From NCBI GenBank assembly GCA_009731425.1, contig AP018794.1, positions 248,001 to 312,000 of the forward strand: a stretch of DNA of 64,000 bases, in the 5' to 3' direction. Shown one piece after another: positions 16,983 to 25,502 of the stretch. This DNA is from Lachnospiraceae bacterium KM106-2. GTDB lineage: Bacteria; Bacillota; Clostridia; Lachnospirales; Lachnospiraceae. Under the pieces are notes generated by a model. The model had not been told where the DNA came from. It ran no database searches and saw only the letters and a program-made list of their open reading frames with translations. The number at the start of each line of letters is the position of its first letter. The first letter of the stretch is position 1. The translations under genes and the position numbers were made by a program.

Positions 16983-17738
16983 ATGAAAAAGAAAGTGATA
17001 CTATGTTTGAGCTTGATTATCCTAGTTCATGTGATGAGTGGCTGTGCTGGTTTAGGCTCAGAAAAAGTAGTAAAAGATGAAATACCGGTAAAAGAAGAAC
17101 AAAAAGCCTCAGTGGAGACCGATGAGGACACATCGATAAAGGAAAACAAAGAGAGAAATAAGAGTGTCCTGATTGCATATTTTTCAAGAATCGGAAATAT
17201 TGATTCCGAGTATAAAGTAGATGCAACATCCTCTGCAAGTGTTGTCATAGCAGGAGATTCCATGTTGGGAAATACGGAATACATGGCCAGGCTGATACAG
17301 GCAGAAATTAGTGGAGATCTTCATTTTATTGAGACAAAAGAGAAATATTCTTCTCATTATGACAGTACAGATAATAATAAATTAGATGTCCAAACCAATA
17401 TTGAACACAGAGAAAATGCACGTCCTGAACTTGTAGGTGAAATCTCGAACATGGAAGACTATGATGTTGTATTCCTGGGATTCCCCAACTGGTGGAACGA
17501 TTTTCCTATGGCTGTTTATTCCTTTTTAGATGAATATGACTTGTCAGGGAAAAAAGTATATCTCTTTAACACCAGCGGTGGCGGTGGAGCTGCTAATACC
17601 TTGAAAACAATTCAGGAGCTTGAACCAAATGCAGATATTAATGAAAATATTTTGACAGTTTCTCATTTTGATTTTGACAACTTCGATGAGGATGATGTGA
17701 AAGATTGGATGGAAGAGATTGAGTATGAAAAGAATTAA
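16983..17738 (+). CDS. flavodoxin-domain lipoprotein
   Basis: 251-residue predicted lipoprotein (hydrophobic helix 4-18, lipobox VMSGC with Cys21), a charged linker to ~58 and a flavodoxin domain. The phosphate loop AYFSRIGN is interrupted by a segment containing VDATSSAS before GNTEYMARL; VFLGFPNWWNDFPMAV and LFNTSGGGGAANTL form the FMN site. ATG 16983 has GGAG eight bases upstream, favoured over GTG 16974. Its last 14 nt overlap the DUF4405 gene, implying translational coupling and perhaps a membrane-to-surface electron pair. Confidence 0.87.
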   Translation: MKKKVILCLSLIILVHVMSGCAGLGSEKVVKDEIPVKEEQKASVETDEDTSIKENKERNKSVLIAYFSRIGNIDSEYKVDATSSASVVIAGDSMLGNTEYMARLIQAEISGDLHFIETKEKYSSHYDSTDNNKLDVQTNIEHRENARPELVGEISNMEDYDVVFLGFPNWWNDFPMAVYSFLDEYDLSGKKVYLFNTSGGGGAANTLKTIQELEPNADINENILTVSHFDFDNFDEDDVKDWMEEIEYEKN

Positions 17739-18414
17739 AATGCTAACGGATATTTGCATGATTATTCTTATGCCACTGCTTATGTTGTATTCACTTATTG
17801 GAGAAGCATTACATGAGTGGTTTGGAATTGCAATGCTGTCCTTATTTCTTATGCACAATCTTCTTAATTGGAGATGGCATAAGAATCTTTTCACAGGAAA
17901 GTATAATCTACAAAGAACTGTAAGGACAGTGGTTAATATAATGATCAGTGTATGTATGATTTTAACAGGAATCAGTGGAATTATAATGTCAAACTATGTG
18001 TTTCATCTAGAATTTTTGAGTGATGGAATCAGCTTGGCTCGTAAGTTGCATTTGGTTTGTTCCCATTGGTTATTTGTTCTGACATCCATACATGCAGGAA
18101 TGCATTTGAATGTGATGAAAGGATATCTTGGTAAAGGAACAGTAAGTGCAGGAAACAAATTCAAACGAGAAGCCATACAAATGATAAAAGCCATTCTTTT
18201 CATTTTAGGGATTTGGTTTTTTGTAACGACAAATACCTGGGATTATATGACGTATCAAATATCATTTATGTTCTTAGATTTTAGCAGACCGGCAATCGTC
18301 ACACATGCAGAATATGTTTTCATAATGATTTTATTTTTCATAGTCGGGGATGGCTTATCCAGTTTAATGAAGTGTATGGCAGTAAGAAAACAGAAAAGAA
18401 GTATAGGTGAATAA
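17725..18414 (+). CDS. DUF4405-like multi-helix membrane protein, possible b-type cytochrome
   Basis: 229-residue protein with about six hydrophobic helices. Several His lie in or near helices: His30 (ALHEWFG), His44 (MHNLLNWRWH), His109/His114 (KLHLVCSHW), His123/His127 (IHAGMH). This spacing is typical of DUF4405/cytochrome b561-like proteins in which paired His bind heme b. ATG 17725 overlaps the flavodoxin lipoprotein gene. I infer a role in carrying electrons across the membrane to the flavodoxin; heme binding is not shown by the sequence alone. Confidence 0.75.
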   Translation: MKRIKMLTDICMIILMPLLMLYSLIGEALHEWFGIAMLSLFLMHNLLNWRWHKNLFTGKYNLQRTVRTVVNIMISVCMILTGISGIIMSNYVFHLEFLSDGISLARKLHLVCSHWLFVLTSIHAGMHLNVMKGYLGKGTVSAGNKFKREAIQMIKAILFILGIWFFVTTNTWDYMTYQISFMFLDFSRPAIVTHAEYVFIMILFFIVGDGLSSLMKCMAVRKQKRSIGE

Positions 18415-18446
18415 CTGAAAATAGAGCAAAAAAGGAGATTATTGAA

Positions 18447-19619
18447 ATGATGAATTTTATTTTTAACAATCCGACCAAGCTATTATTTGGTAGCGGAAAA
18501 CTTGGGGAGTTACATAACGAAACTTTGCCAGGTAAGAAAGCATTACTGCTTACCAGTAATGGTAAATCTACCCATACTAATGGTTCCTTTGATAAAACTG
18601 TAGAGGAACTGAAAAAATCTGGTGTAGACTATGTGGTATTTAACAAAATTATGGAGAATCCATTGATGGAAGTCTGCGAAGAAGGCGGAGCATTTGCAAA
18701 GGAAAATGGATGTGACTTTATCGTAGCACTTGGTGGAGGAGCTGTTCTTGATTCCTCTGTTGCAGTAGCAACCATGGCAACAAATCCAGGAAGATTATGG
18801 GACTATGTAAGTGGTGGAACAGGAAAAGCACTTCCATTAGTAGAAAAACCACTTCCAATCGTGACCATAGCAACTTCATCAGGAACAGGATCTGAGATGA
18901 ATGAGTGGGGGGGTATTTGCAAAGAAGATACTCATGAGAAAATTGGTTTTGGAAATGTAGCATGTAAACCGGTCATTGCAGTCGTAGATCCAACTTACAT
19001 GACAACTGTTCCTGCAACCTATACAGCATATCAGGGATTTGATGCATTGTTCCACAACACAGAAGTTATGATGTCAACAAGCCTGAATGTAATGTCAGAA
19101 GCGATTGCACTTTCAGCCATTGAAAACATTGCAAAATGGCTTCCTATAGCAGTAAAAGATGGAAGCAATATTGAAGCTAGAGAACATGTGGCTTATGGAT
19201 CTACCATGGCGGGTATAACTATGCAACTTACATCGACAACAGCACAGCATTCTATGGAACACGCTATGAGTGCATATCATAGAAATCTACAGCATGGAGC
19301 AGGTCTTATCATTATTTCTAGAGAATTTGCACAGTTCTTTGTAGACCGTCATGTATGTGACGATAGATTTATCAAGATGGCAAAAGCAATGGGAGTAGAG
19401 AATCCAACTTCTCCACAGGATTTTGTAGATGCACTTGTAAAATTACAGGAAGCATGTGGAGTTGCTGATCTTAAGATGAGTGATTATGGATTTAAGAAAG
19501 AAGAGTCTGTGACATTGGCTATAAATGCAAGAGAAACCATGGGTGGATTGTATCCAGCAAATCCTTGTGAGATGACAGATGAAGATGTAGCAGGAATATT
19601 TGATCGTTCCTATAAATAA
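18447..19619 (+). CDS. iron-containing alcohol dehydrogenase (paralogue)
   Basis: 390-residue Fe-type alcohol dehydrogenase similar to the one at 7678 (shared NGKST.TNGS, AFAKENGCDF, FDALFH.TE, AYH..L.HGAGLI). The coenzyme motif reads LGGGAVLDSS, with Ala for the usual Ser. Metal ligands Asp and His in FDALFHNTE and His in the QHSMEH...LQHGAG stretch are kept. AAGGAG precedes the double ATG. It closes the second redox run; no strong terminator is seen after it. Confidence 0.93.
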   Translation: MMNFIFNNPTKLLFGSGKLGELHNETLPGKKALLLTSNGKSTHTNGSFDKTVEELKKSGVDYVVFNKIMENPLMEVCEEGGAFAKENGCDFIVALGGGAVLDSSVAVATMATNPGRLWDYVSGGTGKALPLVEKPLPIVTIATSSGTGSEMNEWGGICKEDTHEKIGFGNVACKPVIAVVDPTYMTTVPATYTAYQGFDALFHNTEVMMSTSLNVMSEAIALSAIENIAKWLPIAVKDGSNIEAREHVAYGSTMAGITMQLTSTTAQHSMEHAMSAYHRNLQHGAGLIIISREFAQFFVDRHVCDDRFIKMAKAMGVENPTSPQDFVDALVKLQEACGVADLKMSDYGFKKEESVTLAINARETMGGLYPANPCEMTDEDVAGIFDRSYK

Positions 19620-19675
19620 AGAAGCATTCTTTATTCATATGTAAAGGCAGATTAGAAGAAGTAAGGAGACTATAA

Positions 19676-19842
19676 ATGAGATAATTATTTAGCATGGTAT
19701 TGACTGTTTTTCAAGTGTTTTCATTTACCTTGTGAGAAGGGAACTCCGGAGAAAAGCATGTCTGAGTCAACAAATGAAATGAGAAATATTAGCTCAGTAA
19801 CTTCTGAAGAAATGCCAGAAGAATATAAGGAAGGAAGGTACA
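19676..19842 (+). pseudogene. decayed lipoprotein leader and linker
   Basis: After AGTAAGGAG an ATG at 19676 soon hits TAA; from 19694 the same frame reads a hydrophobic leader (SMVLTVFQVFSFTL), then TGA where a lipobox Cys would sit, then EGNSGEK. A second frame carries on with MSESTNEMRNISSVTSEEMP and EEYKEG up to the next gene. The leader plus Ser/Glu-rich linker is like the flavodoxin lipoproteins nearby. The enzyme domain is gone, and the aldo/keto reductase follows at once. Interpreted as a remnant after deletion. Confidence 0.6.
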
Positions 19843-20661
19843 ATGGGATTGTTTGACTTAGAAAAGAGAACAGTAATTCTAAACAGTGGTTACGAAATGC
19901 AAATCAATGGAATAGGTACTTACAGTTTGCTTGATGATGTATGTGTGGATTCTCTTTTAGAAGCACTTAATAGAGGTGTTCGTTTTATTGACACTGCATA
20001 TATGTATCATAATGAAGCTGAAGTGGGAAAGGCAGTTCGAGATTCTGATATTCCAAGAGAGAAAATATTTGTTACAACAAAAATATATCCTGATCAATAT
20101 TCCAATCCGGAAGCAGCAATAAATACGGCTTTAGAGAAGTTGGATATTGGTTATATTGACTTAATGTTATTGCATCATCCAGGGACTGGAGATGTCGAGG
20201 CATATAAAGCGATGGAAAAGGCTGTAGCAGATGGTAAGATTCGTTCGATAGGTTTGTCTTGTTATTATATTGAGGAACTGAAAGAATTCTTACCACAAGT
20301 AACCATTACACCAGCTTTGGTACAAAATGAGATTCACCCATATTATCAGGATACAGAAGTAATTGACTATATTCATAACTTGGGAATTGTTGTAGAAGGT
20401 TGGTATCCGCTTGGTGGCAGAGGTCACCAAAAAGAACTGTTAAGTGATTCTGTTCTGGATGCTATTGCGAAAACTCATAACAAATCAGTTGCTCAGATAA
20501 TTCTTCGTTGGAATCTTCAACGAGAAGTTGTTGTCATACCAGGTTCAAGTAATCCTGATCATATTCAGGAAAATACGGAGCTGTATGATTTTGAATTAAC
20601 TGATGAGGAAATGAAACAGATTGAAAGTCTAAATAGAAATGAAAAACATGATTGGTATTAA
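19843..20661 (+). CDS. aldo/keto reductase
   Basis: 272-residue AKR with the tetrad Asp50 (FIDTA), Tyr55, Lys80 (TTKIY) and His111/His112 (LLHHPG). SIGLSCY replaces the commoner G(V)SNF, and VVVIPGSS forms the coenzyme site. It is only distantly like the reductase at 5646. GGAAGG precedes the ATG. Because the lipoprotein leader in front is decayed, its promoter may be inherited from that lost gene or from the alcohol dehydrogenase run. Ends at a strong bidirectional terminator; last intact gene of the redox island. Confidence 0.92.
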   Translation: MGLFDLEKRTVILNSGYEMQINGIGTYSLLDDVCVDSLLEALNRGVRFIDTAYMYHNEAEVGKAVRDSDIPREKIFVTTKIYPDQYSNPEAAINTALEKLDIGYIDLMLLHHPGTGDVEAYKAMEKAVADGKIRSIGLSCYYIEELKEFLPQVTITPALVQNEIHPYYQDTEVIDYIHNLGIVVEGWYPLGGRGHQKELLSDSVLDAIAKTHNKSVAQIILRWNLQREVVVIPGSSNPDHIQENTELYDFELTDEEMKQIESLNRNEKHDWY

Positions 20662-20696
20662 TGTGTTTTCTGTATATTATAATTTTTGATAAACTG

Positions 20697-20735
20697 AAAA
20701 GGATAGTCTACTGATATGTTGCAGACTATCCTTTT
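20697..20735. terminator. strong terminator hairpin
   Basis: Perfect 13-bp stem AAAAGGATAGTCT / AGACTATCCTTTT with 13-nt loop; U-tract on the top strand and A-tract on the other side allow action in both directions. It closes the redox island. Confidence 0.85.
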
Positions 20736-20953
20736 ACTGTACTCTGCGATAAATTAAAATTTACACCGAGGAACAATGAATGAATTGGAATTATAAATAT
20801 ATGATGTGATGAGAGATTCTTATTTGGGGTATTAGGATACTTCCTAATGTGGGTGTCGTGGCAGCCAGTTAGGAACTTGTGAGCATAATGTCCACAGCAT
20901 TCCAGACTGAATTCTTTTTTCAATTCCTATCAATCTTTTATCAAGTAGCTTAA
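20736..20953. other. gene-free stretch between island and RepA remnant
   Basis: No ORF with a ribosome site or recognisable protein motif on either strand. Stops are scattered in all frames. It is probably decayed DNA belonging to the same mobile-element relic as the following RepA fragment. Confidence 0.4.
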
Positions 20954-21322
20954 GTCATACAGCCATTTTGGTATATGGTCTATTCCTTGCGACCTATTCT
21001 TTCCCAGAAGAACAATCGGATTGAGGATGGAAAGGTGTATGTCAGATAAACAAATGATCAGTTGGCAAAGGATATGGGAAGAAGTATTTCAATAATAAAG
21101 GATGCACTTTCAGAGTTGGAACAGTTTGGAATTATTCGTAGAAAACGGGAAAGCAAATCTTCAAGAATTATCTTTATTCTTATTCTTGAAGATTCTATAA
21201 AGGGCAGAAATGCAATCGGGGTAGGGAGAGATAACTGTTCATACACAGGTCATAAGTCTGTCCTAGCAGAGGCTAACATTTCGGCTACTAATATAAGAAA
21301 AGAAAATGTTGCTTCCATTTAA
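20954..21322 (+). pseudogene. RepA_N-type replication initiator fragment
   Basis: One frame reads LSQKNNRIEDGKVYVR, TAA stop at 21047-21049, TNDQLAKDMGRSISIIKD, ALSELEQFGIIRRKR. This is the N-terminal winged-helix region of replication initiator A proteins of Firmicute plasmids and integrative elements (QKNNRIDE.GKVYV..TN..LA..L..S.STI..AL.ELE..GLI.RKR pattern, from memory). The rest of RepA is missing, the frame continues as an unrelated tail to 21322, and no start or ribosome site is present. It marks a former plasmid, ICE or phage-plasmid insertion. Confidence 0.7.
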
Positions 21323-21383
21323 ACGAGTGAAGTATAATTTAGTTAACAGTTTCCTTTTTAGGATTAACCAAGGAGGAGACAAA

Positions 21384-21836
21384 ATGAATAGCGAAGAATT
21401 ATGGAACAAATTTAAAAAAGAGAAGGGTCTTTCTGAAGAAGTAAACTATATAGAAAGTTTTCATTTTGAGTTGACCGAGTATTGGGCAAATGCTTTGTTA
21501 GACATGGTATTGGAAGGTACGAAAAAAGCTACTTCAAGCAGTGTGTGTGCATATGAGAAAGAAGGAGAACGAATACCACAGAAGGGTGATTATAGTATTG
21601 TGACAGATTGGGATGGAAATGCTAGATGTGTGATCCAAACAACGAATGTAAGAATCATGCCATTTCAAGATATTACATATGAGATCTGTAAGTTAGAGGG
21701 AGAAGACGATACGTTAGAGTCGTGGCAAAAAGGACATATTAAGTTCTTCCAATTAGAGGGAAAAGAATTAGGGTATGAATTTACGGAGCAGATGCCTGTG
21801 ATTTTTGAAGAATTTGAAGTGGTTTATAGAGGCTAA
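21384..21836 (+). CDS. ASCH-domain protein
   Basis: 150-residue ASCH protein (beta-barrel related to PUA). Motifs seen are YWANALLDMVLEGTKKATSS, the GDYSIVTDWDGNARCVIQTT core, and LESWQKGHIKFF. ASCH proteins are thought to bind RNA or modified nucleosides; some act as amidohydrolases on acylated cytidines. ATG 21384 has AAGGAGGAG upstream; the frame is open to 21306 but that part has no ribosome site. First gene right of the relic with host-like codon use. Confidence 0.87.
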   Translation: MNSEELWNKFKKEKGLSEEVNYIESFHFELTEYWANALLDMVLEGTKKATSSSVCAYEKEGERIPQKGDYSIVTDWDGNARCVIQTTNVRIMPFQDITYEICKLEGEDDTLESWQKGHIKFFQLEGKELGYEFTEQMPVIFEEFEVVYRG

Positions 21837-21876
21837 TTACATATAATTTTGATAAGTATTGGAGGAAGAGAGTATT

Positions 21877-22635
21877 ATGGATTCTGGGAGAGGTGACAAG
21901 GAAAGAAAACACTTAGTTAAGATAACAGCAAGGATATACTATTTTCCGGGGGAAGAAGAGACGGATAGACCTTATTTGTACTATATAAAAGGTGACCACT
22001 ATAGTGCCGCGGTAGATGCAGGAAATTCAAAAGCACATGTGCAAGCTTACTATGAGGCTATTACTAAGGCAGGTCTTCCACTTCCAGAGTATACCGTGAT
22101 CACACATTGGCATTGGGATCATACCTTTGGAATTCCTTATGTTCATGGAAAGACAATTGCCAATCAGCTGACAAAGAATAAATTAATAGAGGTAAGTCAG
22201 TGGAATTGGACGAAGAAAGCAATGGAAGATCGTGAAAAGAGCGGAGAAGATATCGCTTTTTGTAATGAATGCATTTGCAAAGAATATCCGATGTTGTCTG
22301 ATATCAAGGTGCAGACCGTTGATCAAGGAATAATAGAGCCCATGGAACTTGATCTGGGAGGAGTACATCTTCAATTATTTCCCAGGGACTCCACACATTC
22401 AAGAGATGCACTTTTTATCTATGCACCAGAAGAAAAAGCGCTGTTTGTGGGAGATGGAGATTGTGGAGATCATTATGAGAATAACGGTGAGTTTGATCCA
22501 AACCGCTTGGACTCCCTACTGAAATTTGTGGAAAAGATTGATTTTAAGTACTATTTTTTGGGACATGATGTGCCAGATACAAAAGAAGGTGCCATTAAGT
22601 ATTTAGGTGAGATAAGAACGGAAAGCAGAAGGTGA
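21877..22635 (+). CDS. MBL-fold metallo-hydrolase
   Basis: 252-residue metallo-beta-lactamase-fold hydrolase. The zinc motif HWHWDHTFG (HxHxDH) is near residue 70, with further ligands plausibly in STHSRDA, VGDGDCGD and FLGHDVPD. A GGAGG site precedes ATG 21877; a TTG at 21859 would sit on that site. It is followed after 4 nt by a GNAT acetyltransferase, so the two are co-transcribed. Substrate unknown. Confidence 0.9.
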   Translation: MDSGRGDKERKHLVKITARIYYFPGEEETDRPYLYYIKGDHYSAAVDAGNSKAHVQAYYEAITKAGLPLPEYTVITHWHWDHTFGIPYVHGKTIANQLTKNKLIEVSQWNWTKKAMEDREKSGEDIAFCNECICKEYPMLSDIKVQTVDQGIIEPMELDLGGVHLQLFPRDSTHSRDALFIYAPEEKALFVGDGDCGDHYENNGEFDPNRLDSLLKFVEKIDFKYYFLGHDVPDTKEGAIKYLGEIRTESRR

Positions 22636-22639
22636 TACG

Positions 22640-23125
22640 ATGGAACTAACATTTAGAAAAATTACAGAGTTTGATAGAGGAATCTTACATCGACTCTTAG
22701 TTGATGGTTATTCGTTTGATGATAGATATCGTGAGTGTTTTGAACAAGATTGGATTGAATTTGATCAGTTTTTCTTTGATAATCCAGAGATAGCAGATAA
22801 CTATGGCTTTATGACCGTACTAGATGGGGAACCAATCGGTCACATATCCTGGGATCCAAGAAATCAACCTGCATACGTTGCAATCGGACATAACTGTATT
22901 GCAACCAGATATAAAGGAAATGGATATGGAAAGAGACAGTTAAACGAAGCGCTACGAAGAATTAAGGAATATGAAGGCTTAGAAAAGATTATCGTAGAGA
23001 CGAATCGAAATCTGGTAGCTCCTCATAATTACGAAAGTGTTGGATTTCAGCTTGTTGATAGTAAGAAAAACGATAGTAAGTCAGCATTTTCCGGGGACTA
23101 TCTGGAATATGAGATTGAAATATAA
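22640..23125 (+). CDS. GNAT-family N-acetyltransferase
   Basis: 161-residue GNAT acetyltransferase. The acetyl-CoA pyrophosphate loop RYKGNGYGKRQL (Q/R-x-x-G-x-G/A) follows the strand IGHNCIA, and the C-terminal VETNRNLVAPHNYESVGFQ is a typical motif-B region. The start is 4 nt past the metallo-hydrolase stop with a GGTGAT site overlapping that stop. Acceptor substrate unknown. Confidence 0.9.
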   Translation: MELTFRKITEFDRGILHRLLVDGYSFDDRYRECFEQDWIEFDQFFFDNPEIADNYGFMTVLDGEPIGHISWDPRNQPAYVAIGHNCIATRYKGNGYGKRQLNEALRRIKEYEGLEKIIVETNRNLVAPHNYESVGFQLVDSKKNDSKSAFSGDYLEYEIEI

Positions 23126-23240
23126 CTATTAGTTAAGTTTGATACTTCAAAAGATAACATGGATTCACTTGTGGTAAGATAGAGGCTTTGCTATGCTATA
23201 AGTAGCAAAGGCTTTGCAAAATCAATATGGAGATGATGTT

Positions 23241-24290
23241 ATGAAGATTAATGAGACAATTCGTAAATATCGAAAAGAAAAGAATCTAACGCAGGAACAG
23301 ATAGCAAATCAACTAGGGGTATCTGCACCTGCGGTAAATAAATGGGAGAATGGAATATCATATCCGGATATTGAATTACTTGCGCCATTAGCCAGATTAT
23401 TAGAAATCGATATTGATACCTTATTATCGTTTCGGGAAGAACTTACAGAGAAAGAGATTGCCGGATTCATCAATCAGCTATCAGAAGGAATGATTAAGGT
23501 AGGTTTTGAAGAAAGCTATCGACAGGCGGAGCAAAAGATAAGAGAGTTTCCTAACTGTTATAAGCTTATATTGTGGTCGGCACAAGTGCTAAATGGCTAT
23601 CTTGTCATGAAGTTCCAGGATATAAAGGAGAAAGAGAACTATCAGAATCAGATTATGAAGTGGTTTGAGAAAGTGGCATTCTGTGATGAGGCGGAACTTG
23701 CCAAGGCGGCACAGATTTCTTTAGCCCAATATTATATGAATAGTGAGAGGTATGAGGAAGCACAAAAAATACTTGATAAAATACCGCCAGTTGGATTTGA
23801 TAAAAGAACAACACAAGTACAATTATTAGTATCTCAGAGTAAGTATGACGATGCATACCGGATTCAGGATGAGATGTTATATCAACAAGCCAATGGCTTA
23901 ATTAACAACATGATGCATACGCTTAGTATGCTCTGTAAGCAAAAGAAACAGGAAGATGCTATTTACTATGCGGATATGATCAATCAAATGGAAGAGACAT
24001 TTCAACTAGGCTGCTACATTGGAAGTTTAGCTTATTTTACCGTGTATGCAGAAATGGGAGATAAAGATCGCAGCATGGATTATCTTGAGAAAATGATGGA
24101 TGGGCTTGTATCCATGCGAATGCCGAAAACATCGAGACTCTATCAACATATGAAATTTAATGAAGATGATGGTCTTGATAAGATGAAGGAGATGATTGTA
24201 AAATCATTTGACACGGATAAATCGTTTGATTTTATCAGGAAGGAACCACGTTATCAAGCGTTGGTTCGTAGAAGTGAGACAAAGAAATAG
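23241..24290 (+). CDS. XRE-family regulator with TPR-like C-terminus
   Basis: 349-residue regulator. The N-terminal HTH_3 domain (KEKNLTQEQIANQLGVSAPA, VNKWENGISYPDIELL) spans ~6-60, followed by about 280 residues of helical, TPR-like repeats. This Rgg/PlcR-like layout often senses peptides, though many clostridial members have no known ligand. GGAG lies about nine bases before ATG 23241. A strong shared terminator follows. Regulated genes are unknown. Confidence 0.9.
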   Translation: MKINETIRKYRKEKNLTQEQIANQLGVSAPAVNKWENGISYPDIELLAPLARLLEIDIDTLLSFREELTEKEIAGFINQLSEGMIKVGFEESYRQAEQKIREFPNCYKLILWSAQVLNGYLVMKFQDIKEKENYQNQIMKWFEKVAFCDEAELAKAAQISLAQYYMNSERYEEAQKILDKIPPVGFDKRTTQVQLLVSQSKYDDAYRIQDEMLYQQANGLINNMMHTLSMLCKQKKQEDAIYYADMINQMEETFQLGCYIGSLAYFTVYAEMGDKDRSMDYLEKMMDGLVSMRMPKTSRLYQHMKFNEDDGLDKMKEMIVKSFDTDKSFDFIRKEPRYQALVRRSETKK

Positions 24291-24291
24291 A

Positions 24292-24326
24292 AAAGCAGCA
24301 ATTCTTATAATTAGAATTGCTGCTTT
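24292..24326. terminator. bidirectional terminator
   Basis: Perfect 14-bp stem AAAGCAGCAATTCT / AGAATTGCTGCTTT with 7-nt loop between convergent genes ending at 24290 and 24336. Confidence 0.88.
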
Positions 24327-24335
24327 CTTAGTGCA

Positions 24336-25358
24336 TTAATCCTCTACTTCCGGATTAAACATATCAGCGGTCTGCCCGTTTCCAATCGTCAGCTTATAAT
24401 ATTGATTTTGGTTAAAGCCCTGGAAGAATACATAGTGACTCGTAACGTTAATATTACAATAGTTACCGCTCATAATAGGGGTAAGGGTATTGCTTGTTGT
24501 GTCCACACTATAGATGCCGTTATCAGTTTGATTATCTACCTGACAATAGAGATATTTCTCATTTTGTGACAGGTTATATGTAGAGCATCGTTTGTCTACT
24601 AAGGTTTCTGGATCACTTCCATCCGTTTTAGCACGTTTGATCTTATAATTATCTCCTGCATCGATATAGTATAGATAGCGATCAGTTAATATCGGCATAT
24701 AGTAATTGCCCTCAGAGATCTCAGAGTTTGCGTTCGTTACGAGATCCTTCTTATATAATTTGTGATCTTTTAGGTATCCGGCATAATAGAGTGTATTTTG
24801 TTTGATCATACCAGGATAGATCGGGTCATCTTCTAACATCTTCGACTCTTTTCCATCCAGCTTAACGGAATAAAGAGAGTAGGCGCTAGCTTTATCATAG
24901 TGCTGAAAGTAGACATAATTGCCTTCTTGATTGACCATTCCTGCAGCAGTAGTATCTAGACTGACGGTGTTGCTGCCATCCTTATTGATTCGATAGATAC
25001 CTACATTATGAAAGGCGATCACCTTTTTAGAAGTCTGTTCCTTTTTGTTATTGATTCGAGAATAAACAATATAGGGATCGGTTACATTAATATAAACAAT
25101 TTTATCAGAACTGATTTTGGAATAATCGCTCAAGTCGTTCTTCATAGAATAAAGGGCGCCATTATCCGATAGATTGCTAAAATAGATACGACCATCATTT
25201 TCGGCAAATAATCCGTTGTTGTAGATATTTCCAGACGTATTCCCTAATACGTTAGAATCGAGTTCTACGGTTTGTGAAGTTTTTACTTTATAGAAGATAA
25301 AACCACCAATTAGTAATACTAAAACTACTATAATTAGAATATTTCTAAACTTTTTCAA
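24336..25358 (-). CDS. DUF5050-like membrane-anchored beta-propeller protein
   Basis: 340-residue protein: one N-terminal membrane helix (residues ~7-23) then repeated YFSN / LYYAG / YLYYID / VFFQG units, about eight, typical of DUF5050-type propellers on the outer face of the membrane. TTG at 25358 is chosen because GGAGGGG lies six bases upstream; an ATG at 25373 would overlap that site. It is monocistronic, and its divergent neighbour is pheA. Function unknown; surface binding or sensing is likely. Confidence 0.78.
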   Translation of the reverse strand: MKKFRNILIIVVLVLLIGGFIFYKVKTSQTVELDSNVLGNTSGNIYNNGLFAENDGRIYFSNLSDNGALYSMKNDLSDYSKISSDKIVYINVTDPYIVYSRINNKKEQTSKKVIAFHNVGIYRINKDGSNTVSLDTTAAGMVNQEGNYVYFQHYDKASAYSLYSVKLDGKESKMLEDDPIYPGMIKQNTLYYAGYLKDHKLYKKDLVTNANSEISEGNYYMPILTDRYLYYIDAGDNYKIKRAKTDGSDPETLVDKRCSTYNLSQNEKYLYCQVDNQTDNGIYSVDTTSNTLTPIMSGNYCNINVTSHYVFFQGFNQNQYYKLTIGNGQTADMFNPEVED

Positions 25359-25445
25359 CAAAATCCCCTCCATTATTATCTTCCTTTCATTATACAAATT
25401 ATCCCTAAAAATTGCAATGAATGGTGAAAACAACATGGAGTGAAC

Positions 25446-25474
25446 TTGCTATTTACAAATGAGTTATATATAAT
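25446..25474 (+). promoter_or_regulatory. candidate pheA promoter
   Basis: TTGCTA, 17-nt spacer, TATAAT, 28 nt before the pheA ATG. No leader peptide or T-box fits in the remaining leader. Confidence 0.6.
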
Positions 25475-25502
25475 AAAGCTATTATACAAGGGAGGTTGTA
25501 GC

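Noticed and set aside
20726..20923. 65-codon minus-strand ORF right of the redox island
   Set aside because: No ribosome site, overlaps a terminator, and the translation resembles no protein pattern.
21306..21383. Upstream extension of the ASCH gene
   Set aside because: No ribosome site; ATG 21384 has AAGGAGGAG at correct distance and gives the usual length.
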